Origin: Pedobacter sp. Bi126
Lineage (GTDB): Bacteria > Bacteroidota > Bacteroidia > Sphingobacteriales > Sphingobacteriaceae
Length of the DNA: 64,000 bases
Assembly: GCF_918698245.1 (NCBI RefSeq)
Contig: NZ_CAKKMS010000002.1
Coordinates: 620,001-684,000, forward strand
Direction of reading: 5' to 3'
Each line of letters begins with the position of its first letter. Position 1 is the stretch's first letter. The position numbers and the translations under genes were made by a program. The notes under the pieces were generated by a model. It saw only the letters and a list, made by a program, of their open reading frames with translations, had not been told where the DNA came from and searched no databases. This document shows, in pieces, positions 9,879-18,418 of this stretch.

Positions 9879-11109
9879 CCAAGTAGAAACTTTCAGGATA
9901 GCCGTTCGTAAATTTGCGCCATTTGAAGCTGCCATGCAGAAATTCTGGGAACAATATTGTACAAGTTCGGGCTGTACACTAAAGTTGGATATGGTGGTAA
10001 TGGACCTGCACGAACTTTACGACAGCACCATCACTCAAAAAGGTTTGGCAAAAGGCGATTTTGATCTAGCGCACATCAGTACCGATTGGGTTTTAGAAGG
10101 CTATTCAGACAATGATTTCGAAGTATTAAATCCCTACATCAACAAAAACAAACCCGACGATTTCCCGAGGGGATGGAGCAAATCGCTTTTAGGGCTGCAG
10201 CGCTTCGGCTGGGAAGTGGTTGGCTTGCCATTTCATGATGGACCAGAATGTTTTATCTATAGAAGAGACTTATTCGAAAGTGAAACCGAAAAGGCTCAAT
10301 ATTTTGCTCAATTCGGCAAAACCTTAGCAATACCCAAAACCTGGGAAGATTTTCATCAGATTGCCCGTTTTTTTAACCGTCCTGAACAAAATTTATATGG
10401 CAGTATTTTCGCCTGTTATCCCGATGGCCACAATACCGTTTTTGATTTTGCTTTGCAATTATGGACGAGGGGCGGAACACTGGTCGATAAAAATGGTTTT
10501 ATCCAGATTAATACCCAGGCAGCCGTTGATGGTTTAAACTTTTACCGTAAAATTGTTAACGATAGAACTGCTGTTCATCCAAAATCTGCAGCATTCGAAT
10601 CTGTAGCTGCCGGAATAGCCTTTTCGCAAGGTGAAGCCGCCATGATGATCAATTGGTTCGGTTTTGCGGCCATGTGCGAAGTAGATTCGGACTCTAAAGT
10701 AAAAGGAAAAATTGATGTTGAACGATTGCCATGCGCTCCAGGTAAAAACTCAGCTTCGCTAAATGTTTATTGGCTTTACACCATTGCAAAGGGCAGTAAA
10801 AATAAAGACATCGCCTACGATTTTCTGCGCTTTGCACTGGCTGCAGAACAGGATAAACAGCTCACGTTAGCAGGAGGGATCGGCTGCAGGATTTCGACCT
10901 GGAAAGATGAAGAGATCAACCAGGTTATTCCTTATTATCATAAACTGGAACAGTTGCACGAGGTGGCCAATATGTTGCCACAGAAACAAAATTGGGCTGC
11001 TATTGCCGCCATTATCGACCAAATGGTTCTACAGGCCATCAATACGGATGATGCTACCGAAGCGCTTATCCAGCGTGCACAGAACCAGATTAATGAAATT
11101 GACAAATGA
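9871..11109 (+). CDS. Solute-binding-protein-fold protein without signal peptide, second copy
   Basis: A 412-residue SBP_bac_1-like protein: ERF-like start [33 protein letters not shown] in the first lobe, [20 protein letters not shown] at the hinge, and [13 protein letters not shown] plus [20 protein letters not shown] in the second lobe. As in the first copy there is no signal peptide or lipobox, and no ABC membrane component follows. It starts 8 bases inside the end of the second CoA-transferase gene and overlaps the next oxidoreductase gene by 4 bases, so it is an integral operon member. Two cytoplasmic solute-binding folds paired with two CoA-transferases is an unusual arrangement whose function I cannot name. 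Confidence 0.7.
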   Translation: MHNQVETFRIAVRKFAPFEAAMQKFWEQYCTSSGCTLKLDMVVMDLHELYDSTITQKGLAKGDFDLAHISTDWVLEGYSDNDFEVLNPYINKNKPDDFPRGWSKSLLGLQRFGWEVVGLPFHDGPECFIYRRDLFESETEKAQYFAQFGKTLAIPKTWEDFHQIARFFNRPEQNLYGSIFACYPDGHNTVFDFALQLWTRGGTLVDKNGFIQINTQAAVDGLNFYRKIVNDRTAVHPKSAAFESVAAGIAFSQGEAAMMINWFGFAAMCEVDSDSKVKGKIDVERLPCAPGKNSASLNVYWLYTIAKGSKNKDIAYDFLRFALAAEQDKQLTLAGGIGCRISTWKDEEINQVIPYYHKLEQLHEVANMLPQKQNWAAIAAIIDQMVLQAINTDDATEALIQRAQNQINEIDK

Positions 11110-12188
11110 GTATTGATATCAAATATAAACCCGAACTCCCACAGACCAAACAGCCCATCATTATTATTGGTGCCGGGGGAATAGTGGCAGATGCGCATCT
11201 GCCAGCGTATAAAATGGCTGGTTTTGAAGTACATGGCATTGTAAACCGTACAAAAGAGCGGGCACAGAAATTGGCTGATGCTTTTGGAATTCCAAACGTA
11301 TACAATTCAGTGGCCGAAGCCGTAAAATTGGCACCAACCAATGCAGTTTACGATTTAACCATCATGCCTGAGCAATACATCGAAACATTAAAGCAGTTAC
11401 CTGATGGAAGTGCGGTGTTAATTCAAAAACCCATGGGCGATGATTTTACACAGGCAAAAGAAATCCTCGAACTCTGCAGAACCAAGAATTTAAAAGCGGC
11501 TATAAACTTTCAGTTGCGTTTTGCGCCATTTGTAAGTGCAGCAAAATACATCATCGATAAAGGTTTAATCGGCCAATTATACGATATGGAAGTCCGCGTA
11601 ACGATTAAAACGCCATGGGAGATTTTTCCGCATGTAATTATTCATCCACGTTTAGAAATTCAATACCACAGCATTCATTATGTTGATTTGATCCGTTCAT
11701 TTTTGGGTAATCCTGAGAGTATTTTAGCAAAAACATTAAAACATCCGGCGAAAAGTTTGTCATCATCTCGTTCTACGATTTTATTCGATTATGGAGATAC
11801 GATGCATGCAGTAATTAACACCAATCACGACCACGATTTCGGACCAAATCACCAGGAAAGTTATATTAAATGGGAGGGAACCAAAGGCGCAATAGTAGCT
11901 AAAATTGGCCTATTGATGGATTATCCCCATGGTGTACCTGATGTTTTTGAATACTGTATTGTAGAAGATGGAAAATCACCAGAATGGCAAACCGTTAAAT
12001 TGGAGGGCTCTTGGTTTCCAGAGGCTTTTATTGGTACAATGGCCAATTTAATGCGTTATAATGAAGGTTCAAGCGATGTTTTATATACCAGTGTCGAGGA
12101 TGTAATCCAAACCATGGCCGTGGTAGAAAGTGCCTACCAATCGAGTGATGTTGGTGGGGTAAAGATTAAAGAACAATTAAAAGGGTAA
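11106..12188 (+). CDS. Gfo/Idh/MocA family NAD(P)-dependent oxidoreductase
   Basis: A 360-residue dehydrogenase with an N-terminal Rossmann fold: GAGGIVADAHLPAYK (about residues 19-33) carries the dinucleotide-binding glycines, followed by the QKPMGDDF loop that replaces the more usual EKP motif but keeps the catalytic Lys. The C-terminal alpha/beta domain contains HSIHYVDLIRSFLG, matching the His/Asp substrate-site helix of the family. Such enzymes oxidise sugars, inositols or sugar acids. It overlaps the upstream solute-binding gene by 4 bases (ATGA). It likely acts on the same compound as the CoA-transferase cluster; substrate unknown. Confidence 0.85.
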   Translation: MSIDIKYKPELPQTKQPIIIIGAGGIVADAHLPAYKMAGFEVHGIVNRTKERAQKLADAFGIPNVYNSVAEAVKLAPTNAVYDLTIMPEQYIETLKQLPDGSAVLIQKPMGDDFTQAKEILELCRTKNLKAAINFQLRFAPFVSAAKYIIDKGLIGQLYDMEVRVTIKTPWEIFPHVIIHPRLEIQYHSIHYVDLIRSFLGNPESILAKTLKHPAKSLSSSRSTILFDYGDTMHAVINTNHDHDFGPNHQESYIKWEGTKGAIVAKIGLLMDYPHGVPDVFEYCIVEDGKSPEWQTVKLEGSWFPEAFIGTMANLMRYNEGSSDVLYTSVEDVIQTMAVVESAYQSSDVGGVKIKEQLKG

Positions 12189-12202
12189 ATTATTAATAAA
12201 AT

Positions 12203-12290
12203 CGTCATTGCGAGGAGGCACGACAAAGCAATCTTTTTAAAAAGAAAGATTGCTTCGCCTCGATGAAAAAATCTAAGGCTCACAATGACG
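12203..12290. repeat. Palindromic repeat (CGTCATTGCGAGG type)
   Basis: The left arm begins CGTCATTGCGAGGAGGCACG and runs through AAGCAATC; the right arm GATTGCTTCGCCTCG and CACAATGACG mirror it imperfectly around a TTTTTAAAAAG centre. It fills the gap before the MaoC gene and belongs to the same family as the element inside the GH2 gene. Confidence 0.85.
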
Positions 12291-12312
12291 GAAACAGTAT
12301 AAAAAGAGCAAA

Positions 12313-12756
12313 ATGTATTTCAAATCAACATTTTTTGAAGATTATCAATTACAGGATAAACGTGTAACGCTAGGTCGTACCATAACAGAAACCGATTTTG
12401 TAGTTCATGCTGGCCATACAGGCGATTTTTTTCCGCACCATATGGATGCCGAATGGTGCGCAACACAACCGTTCAAACAACGAATAGCTCACGGAACCAT
12501 GATTTTTAGCATTGGGATCGGTTTAACAGCTTCAGAAATCAATCCAGAAGCCATGAGCAAAGGATATGATAAATTGCGGTTCGTAAAACCTGTTTTTATT
12601 GGCGACACCATTCACTCCGAAATAACTATTTCTGAAAAAGGGGAAAGCAAAAGGCCAGAATATGGCACCGTAACCGAACATGTAGAAATCATCAACCAAC
12701 ACGGAGAAGTTGTTCTAGTCTGCGACCATCTTTTGGTGGTGAAAAAGGTTCATTAG
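12313..12756 (+). CDS. MaoC-like (hot-dog fold) acyl-CoA hydratase
   Basis: A 147-residue single hot-dog-fold protein of the MaoC dehydratase family. It opens with [20 protein letters not shown]; the hydratase-type core is [17 protein letters not shown] (about residues 32-48), with the Asp and His positions of R-specific enoyl-CoA hydratases, followed by [15 protein letters not shown]. Members hydrate enoyl-CoA or mesaconyl-CoA-like thioesters. Its position after two CoA-transferases and an oxidoreductase fits a CoA-thioester route for an organic acid. The last codons and stop lie in a GGTTCAT repeat that extends into the following gap. Confidence 0.83.
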   Translation: MYFKSTFFEDYQLQDKRVTLGRTITETDFVVHAGHTGDFFPHHMDAEWCATQPFKQRIAHGTMIFSIGIGLTASEINPEAMSKGYDKLRFVKPVFIGDTIHSEITISEKGESKRPEYGTVTEHVEIINQHGEVVLVCDHLLVVKKVH

Positions 12757-12926
12757 TTCAATGGTCAGTAGTTCATTGGTATGGGCGCGTATAGCGACAG
12801 TTTACCAGACATGATTACAGCACCAATGAACCGCTGGCTAATGAACCAGTGACAAATAAACTAATCAACTATCGAACCAAACAAATGAACCAATAACCTA
12901 ACCAATGAACCAATGACTAATGAACC
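12748..12926. repeat. ATGAACC/GGTTCAT short repeat cluster
   Basis: ATGAACC occurs at 12826, 12841, 12885, 12905 and 12920, with the inverse GGTTCAT at 12748 and GTTCATTGGT near 12770. The cluster occupies the whole 156-base gap, starts within the last codons of the MaoC gene and ends inside the first codons of the permease gene, so the MTNEP start of the permease is itself repeat-derived. Confidence 0.75.
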
Positions 12927-14214
12927 AAAAACCACACAGCCAGAAATTGTAACTGAGGGCGATCCGTCATCAGGAAAGAAGTATTTATTACCTTTTATAC
13001 TCGTAATCAGCTTGTTTTTCCTTTGGGGAATGGCACATAACCTCGATTCAATCCTAATTCCGCACCTAAAGAAAGCATGTAACCTCAATAACAGACAATC
13101 TACATTGATTGATACATCTGTTTTCTTTGCTTATTTTTTAATGGCTATTCCTGCCGGAATGATTTTGAAAAAGTGGGGCTATAAAGCAACCATGATCTCA
13201 GGTTTACTAGCTTTTGCTTTCGGTGCGTTTTTATTTGTGCCAGCTGCCAATAACCTGTCGTACATTACATTTTTGATTGCACTTTTTATTATCGGTTGTG
13301 GTTTAACCATGCTCGAAACTTCTGCTAATCCTTATGCTGCTGTATTGGGCGATCCTGCAAAAGCGACAAGCAGATTAAACCTTGCTGCATCTTTCAACGG
13401 ACTGGCTGCTATGGTGGCACCCATGATTGGCGGATTGTTTATTCTTTCAGGCAAATCGCACAGCAAAGAAGAATTGGCAGCCATGACGGAGGCAGGTAGA
13501 AACAATTATTTCTTAGAAGAGGCAGCATCAGTTAAAACACCATACATTTCCCTTGGCATTGTTTTATTGATAATAGCCGCTGTATTTTACTTTATTCACC
13601 TTCCTGAAATTAAAACCAAAAGTATTGATGGTGAGGCTAAGGGAAGTTTTTTTGGCGCATTACGTCACAAACATTTAAAGTGGGCGGTTGTTGCTCAGTT
13701 CTTTTATGTTGGTGCGCAGGTTTGTGTAACCAGTTTTTTTATTAGAATGGCCCAACAAGGCGGAGGATTTGATGAAAAAACAGCCGCATCTTACTTAGCT
13801 ATTTATGGCTTTTTATTTACGGTAGGCCGTTTCGCAGGAACTGCGATTTTACAGTTTGTATCATCGAATAAACTGCTCGCTATTTATGCGGTAATCTCTA
13901 TTTTATTGTGCTTAGTTGCCATTTTAGGTAAAGGTTCGTATGTGGTTTATGCATTAGGTGCTGTCGGATTCTTTATGTCAATTATGTTTCCAACCATTTT
14001 TGCCCTGGGAATTGATGGCATAGGTGATGATACAAAACCAGGCTCTTCATGGTTGATCATGTCGATTGTGGGTGGCGCAATTTTACCATTCGGCATGGGT
14101 AGTTTAATCGATATGTATGGCGACAATATCCAAATTGGTTATAGTATCCCTTTGGTTTGTTTTGTTTTCGTCCTTTATTTCGGCTTGAGAGGTTATAAAA
14201 TCGCACGCAAATAA
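12913..14214 (+). CDS. Sugar:H+ symporter of the FucP family (MFS)
   Basis: A 433-residue, 12-helix major facilitator protein in the inner membrane. It carries the FucP signature FFLWGMAHNLDSILIPHLKKA (split here by residue 45) with D45, and the LETSANPY motif with E135; in E. coli FucP the equivalent Asp46 and Glu135 are needed for proton and substrate handling. The imported sugar could be L-fucose, L-rhamnose, L-arabinose or galactose released by the neighbouring hydrolases. The start ATG at 12913 lies inside the ATGAACC repeat cluster; the N-terminal residues before the first helix (about residue 22) are polar and poorly constrained. It stands between the CoA-transferase cluster and the GH106 gene. 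Confidence 0.87.
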   Translation: MTNEPKTTQPEIVTEGDPSSGKKYLLPFILVISLFFLWGMAHNLDSILIPHLKKACNLNNRQSTLIDTSVFFAYFLMAIPAGMILKKWGYKATMISGLLAFAFGAFLFVPAANNLSYITFLIALFIIGCGLTMLETSANPYAAVLGDPAKATSRLNLAASFNGLAAMVAPMIGGLFILSGKSHSKEELAAMTEAGRNNYFLEEAASVKTPYISLGIVLLIIAAVFYFIHLPEIKTKSIDGEAKGSFFGALRHKHLKWAVVAQFFYVGAQVCVTSFFIRMAQQGGGFDEKTAASYLAIYGFLFTVGRFAGTAILQFVSSNKLLAIYAVISILLCLVAILGKGSYVVYALGAVGFFMSIMFPTIFALGIDGIGDDTKPGSSWLIMSIVGGAILPFGMGSLIDMYGDNIQIGYSIPLVCFVFVLYFGLRGYKIARK

Positions 14215-14221
14215 AATTTAA

Positions 14222-14294
14222 CGTCATCCGATAGCTATCGGATGCGAGGAGGAACGAGGTGGTAATCTATTCTTAAATAAAGATTGTTTCGCGG
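14222..14294. repeat. Palindromic repeat, divergent CGTCAT type
   Basis: The element starts CGTCATCCGATAGC and contains a perfect 18-base palindrome ATCCGATAGCTATCGGAT (14226-14243), then GCGAGGAGGAACGAGG and a right-hand AGATTGTTTCGCGGG. It lies just upstream of the GH106 gene, and an in-frame TTG within it should not be taken as that gene's start. Confidence 0.7.
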
Positions 14295-14334
14295 GTTGAA
14301 ATCCACCTTTGATATTTATAAGAAAATAAAAAAA

Positions 14335-17300
14335 ATGAAATTTAGGTTTAGCAAGATTTTAATATTCATGCTGTTGTTATGCTTTGGCTTTTCAACAAGC
14401 CTTTTTGCGCAACAGAACGAAAGTGCAAAACCTTGGGTATTTTGGTATTGGGTTAAAGGTGCGGTTTCAAAAGCTGGCATCACAGCCGATCTGGAAGCCA
14501 TGAAATCAAACGGCATCGCGGGTGCTTATTTAATGAGCATCCAGGGCCCTGATAAAATGCCTGTTTATTCGCCGCCTGCCATACAACTCACACCCGAATG
14601 GTGGAAAATGGTTGAGTTTGCCATGAGTGAGGCGAAACGCTTGGATCTGAAATTAGGCATGCATGTGAGCGATGGTTTCGCCCTGGCAGGTGGCCCATGG
14701 ATAACCCCTGAATTATCGATGCAGAAAGTAGTTTGGTCTAAAATAAATATCAGTAATTCAGCTACAAAGATCAATTTACCTCAACCAGAATCAAAAGAAA
14801 ATTATTATAAAGATATTGCCGTTTACGCTTACCCTTCACCAATTGGTGAAGGCATTTCAACAAGAACCGTTATCCCCAAAATTAAGGCAAGCAATGGTGC
14901 TGATGCTACCGGTTTAGTGCAACCAGGGAATAAGAAAAACTTTGGTTCAAATGAACCATGTTATATCCAATACGAATTTGAAAAACCTTTCACCTGCAGA
15001 ACGATAACCATTAAAGTAAGTGGAAATAACTATCAGGCACAACGTTTGGCTATCGAGGTAAGTGATGATGGGAAAAATTTCCGATCAATAGGTAGATTGG
15101 AAGCGCCCCGTCATGGCTGGCAGGATACCGATGAAGATGTTACCCATTCTATTGTACCTACCACCGCTAACTTTTTCAGGTTTATTTATGATAAAAAGGG
15201 ATCCGAACCAGGCTCAGAGGATTTAGATGCAGCCAAATGGAAGCCATCATTAAAGCTCGTAAACCTCGAATTATCTTCAGAAGCACAGCTCAATCAGTTC
15301 GAAGGCAAAAATGGTTCAGTTTGGCGGATCAGTAAGAGAAGCACAGCCGCAGAAATTAGCAAAAACCTGTGTGTGCCCTTGAATAAGATCATTAACCTAA
15401 CGGATAAGTTAACTCCAGATGGAACCTTAAACTGGAAAGCGCCAAAAGGAAATTGGACAATCTTAAGAATTGGCCATACTTCTACAGGACATACCAATGC
15501 AACTGGTGGCGGCGGAAAAGGATTGGAATGCGACAAATTTAATCCTGAAGCGGTAAAACTACAATTTACCAATTGGTATGGCGAAGCTTTAAAACATGGC
15601 GGACCAGAAATAGCCAAAAAAGTATTAAGCATTTTCCATGTAGACAGTTGGGAATGTGGCAGCCAGAATTGGTCGCCAGTATTTAAAGCGGAGTTTTTAA
15701 AGCGTAGAGGTTACGATTTAACACCTTATTTACCCATCATCACCGGATTACCTGTAGAGAATATATCTGTGTCCGAAAATTTCCTTTACGATGTTAGAAA
15801 AACGATTTCGGAATTGGTTGTAGATCAGTTTTATAAAACGCTTGCAAAACTGGCAAAGGATCAGGGCGTAGCTTTTACGGCAGAAAGTATTGCACCAACG
15901 ATGATGAGTGACGGATTGATGCATTACAAAACGGTTGACATCCCCATGGGCGAATTTTGGTTAAATAGCCCTACGCATGACAAACCAAATGATATGTTGG
16001 ATGCCATTTCAGGGGCACATATTTATGGTAAAAATATCATCCAGGCCGAGGCTTTTACAACAGTTAGAATGGACTGGAACGAAAGTCCAGCGAATATGAA
16101 AACCTTACAGGATCGTAATTATGCTTTAGGGATCAATAAACTGGTGTATCACGTTTTTACACACAACCCCTGGACAGACCGGAAACCTGGAATGACCTTA
16201 GATGGTGTTGGCCTATATTTCCAACGCGATCAAACCTGGTGGAAAGCTGGTAAAGCATGGATAGATTATGCAGAAAGAACCCAAAACTTGTTACAGCAAG
16301 GGAAACCTGTTGTAGATATTGCCGTTTTTACCGGTGAAGAATTACCACGCCGTTCTGTTTTACCAGATAGGCTGGTCGAAGCCTTGCCAGGTATTTTTGG
16401 TGCAGATGTAGTAGAAGCTGAAAAGAAACGCCTCGCAAATGTTGGTGAACTTTTAAGGCAAATGCCAGCCGGTGTAACACATTCAGCAAATATGGCCGAT
16501 CCTGAAAATTGGGTAAACCCTTTACGTGGATATGCTTATGATAGTTTTAATCCCGATGTGTTAAGTACAGCAACGGTTAAAGATGGCAATGTTGTTTTCG
16601 AGAGTGGGGCAACTTATAAAATTTTGGTAATACCGGGTAACATGAAAATGAACCCGAATTATCAGTATATGAGTTATAGAACTGTAAAAAAAATATTTGA
16701 GTTAATTATAGCGGGAGCTAATGTGATTGTAGCAGACAAACCTTTGTATCAAAATGGTTTACAACAAGTTAGTAAATCTGCATTTAGTGCTGCAGTGGAT
16801 GAAATTTGGAAAAATAATTTTCATGAGATAAATAATAATCATCATCCTGTTCTAATGAAAGTAATGGATAAAGGCAATCTGTTTAAAGCTCCTTTTAATG
16901 CCAATAATTTTAAACTTGTAGGAATTGAACCAGATCTTTATGTAACGGAAGCTAATCCGAACAGTAAGCCAATTGGTTATGCAAAAAAAGTTGCTTACAA
17001 TCATAGGAAAACTGATAAAAAAGATATCTATTTTATTTCTAATCAAGAGGCTAAAGAAAGAAATTTTTGGTTTTCATTTCGTGTAACCAATAAAATGCCA
17101 CAAGTTTATGATGCTGTTGCCGATAAGTTAACTGACATTAATAATTGGTCTAGTGAAGGGGGGCGAACAGGTTTTACTTATAAAATCGCTCCTAATCAAA
17201 GTTTGTTTTTTCTCTTCGAAAAGGAAACTACTAAAACTCAATTTAACAGTGGCAACAACTGGTCTAACTTCAAAACCATCCAGGATATTTCTAAAACTTG

Positions 17301-17754
17301 GCAAGCTCAATTTGATCCCACTTATGGAGGTCCATCAAAACCCATAATCTTTAACGATTTAACCGATTGGACATTAAACGCAGATAATTCGGTTAAATAT
17401 TATTCAGGAACTGCAGTTTATACCAAAACCTTCAATTTTAACGAAAATACAAAGGGTAAAACATGGATTGATTTAGGCGAATTTTCGAGTATTGCCGAAG
17501 TAAAAATTAATGGAATAAACTGCGGCACTTTATGGACTGCTCCGCACCGTTTAGAAATCAGTAAAGCCATTAAAAAAGGCGAGAACCAAATTACCATCGA
17601 AGTGACAAATACTTGGGCTAACCGTTTAATTGGGGATAGCAAATTGCCAGAAAATAAAAGAATTACCAAAACGACTGCACCTTTCCGATTGGAAGGTAAA
17701 GCTTTAAATCCTGCGGGATTATTAGGGCCGGTAGTGATACAAGTGGAAGAGTAA
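14335..17754 (+). CDS. Secreted alpha-L-rhamnosidase-like glycoside hydrolase, GH106 family
   Basis: A 1139-residue protein from the ATG at 14335, which directly precedes a signal peptide (KFRFSKILIFMLLLCFGFS to LFAQ). The mature N-terminus has the GH106 pattern PWVFWYWVKGAVSKAGITAD and LKLGMHVSDGFALAGGPW; the TIM barrel continues with SIFHVDSWECGSQNW and GVAFTAESIAP; a C-terminal galactose-binding-like sandwich contains EVKINGINCGTLWTAP. GH106 enzymes invert alpha-L-rhamnosidic bonds in rhamnogalacturonans. An upstream in-frame TTG at 14284 lies in a repeat and would put 17 extra residues before the signal. The stretch at about 16620-17260 is visibly more A+T-rich than the rest. Confidence 0.87.
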   Translation: MKFRFSKILIFMLLLCFGFSTSLFAQQNESAKPWVFWYWVKGAVSKAGITADLEAMKSNGIAGAYLMSIQGPDKMPVYSPPAIQLTPEWWKMVEFAMSEAKRLDLKLGMHVSDGFALAGGPWITPELSMQKVVWSKINISNSATKINLPQPESKENYYKDIAVYAYPSPIGEGISTRTVIPKIKASNGADATGLVQPGNKKNFGSNEPCYIQYEFEKPFTCRTITIKVSGNNYQAQRLAIEVSDDGKNFRSIGRLEAPRHGWQDTDEDVTHSIVPTTANFFRFIYDKKGSEPGSEDLDAAKWKPSLKLVNLELSSEAQLNQFEGKNGSVWRISKRSTAAEISKNLCVPLNKIINLTDKLTPDGTLNWKAPKGNWTILRIGHTSTGHTNATGGGGKGLECDKFNPEAVKLQFTNWYGEALKHGGPEIAKKVLSIFHVDSWECGSQNWSPVFKAEFLKRRGYDLTPYLPIITGLPVENISVSENFLYDVRKTISELVVDQFYKTLAKLAKDQGVAFTAESIAPTMMSDGLMHYKTVDIPMGEFWLNSPTHDKPNDMLDAISGAHIYGKNIIQAEAFTTVRMDWNESPANMKTLQDRNYALGINKLVYHVFTHNPWTDRKPGMTLDGVGLYFQRDQTWWKAGKAWIDYAERTQNLLQQGKPVVDIAVFTGEELPRRSVLPDRLVEALPGIFGADVVEAEKKRLANVGELLRQMPAGVTHSANMADPENWVNPLRGYAYDSFNPDVLSTATVKDGNVVFESGATYKILVIPGNMKMNPNYQYMSYRTVKKIFELIIAGANVIVADKPLYQNGLQQVSKSAFSAAVDEIWKNNFHEINNNHHPVLMKVMDKGNLFKAPFNANNFKLVGIEPDLYVTEANPNSKPIGYAKKVAYNHRKTDKKDIYFISNQEAKERNFWFSFRVTNKMPQVYDAVADKLTDINNWSSEGGRTGFTYKIAPNQSLFFLFEKETTKTQFNSGNNWSNFKTIQDISKTWQAQFDPTYGGPSKPIIFNDLTDWTLNADNSVKYYSGTAVYTKTFNFNENTKGKTWIDLGEFSSIAEVKINGINCGTLWTAPHRLEISKAIKKGENQITIEVTNTWANRLIGDSKLPENKRITKTTAPFRLEGKALNPAGLLGPVVIQVEE

Positions 17755-17779
17755 ATGAGCATTTAATATTTCAAAATAT

Positions 17780-18370
17780 ATGAAAAAAATAATTGTATTA
17801 ATTCTGGCATTTACCCAAACTATTGTTTACGCTCAACAAAAGAAGGTAAAGGATAATTTTAATGTCCAGATCAGGTTGGAGAAGGGCGATCTAAATAAAG
17901 ATGGGTTGATCGACAAAACCGTAATTATGATGGATACGATCGATACAGCCGTTCCATTAAGGTTACAAATATTTTTATTACAGCCAAATAAGAAATTTAA
18001 AATGGTTTTCTCTTCAACTGATGTAATTGAACCCCAATATGTAAACGGTGTACATACTAAAAATCAAATCCCTTATTTTTTTATTGAAAATGGATTTCTA
18101 TTAATGAACACTGAAAAAAATGATGTTCGCTTTGAGTATAAATTCATCTACAAAAATGGAGTTTTTCAATTGATTAAAGTCTCTAGCATAGTTTATGATG
18201 GGCGAAATGCGACAACAGAGACTACATTTAATCTTTTAACAGGAGTGAGAACAGAAACTACAACGTTATTGGGTTCCGAAAAAATCTTAAAGAAAAATAC
18301 AAAGAAAATAACGATCAGGCCATTACCTACACTTCAGAATCTAAGGACTTTTGGCAATAAATTAGATTAA
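17780..18370 (+). CDS. Secreted hypothetical protein with one EF-hand-like loop
   Basis: A 196-residue protein that I do not recognise. It has a signal peptide (MKKIIVLILAFTQTIVYAQ) and then an acidic loop GDLNKDGLIDK (about residues 37-47) of the kind found in VCBS or EF-hand calcium-binding repeats. The rest is beta-rich and ends in a basic tail. It starts 25 bases after the GH106 stop and precedes the GH127 gene by 48 bases, so it may be co-expressed with them. The DNA is A+T-rich like the 3' third of GH106. Function unknown. Confidence 0.65.
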   Translation: MKKIIVLILAFTQTIVYAQQKKVKDNFNVQIRLEKGDLNKDGLIDKTVIMMDTIDTAVPLRLQIFLLQPNKKFKMVFSSTDVIEPQYVNGVHTKNQIPYFFIENGFLLMNTEKNDVRFEYKFIYKNGVFQLIKVSSIVYDGRNATTETTFNLLTGVRTETTTLLGSEKILKKNTKKITIRPLPTLQNLRTFGNKLD

Positions 18371-18418
18371 TAACAATAAAAACAGAAACATTTTCAGGTT
18401 AAAAATTAAAAAAAAATA

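Noticed and set aside
14284..14334. Upstream TTG start for the GH106 gene
   Set aside because: It lies in a palindromic repeat and would place 17 residues before a good signal peptide that starts with ATG at 14335.
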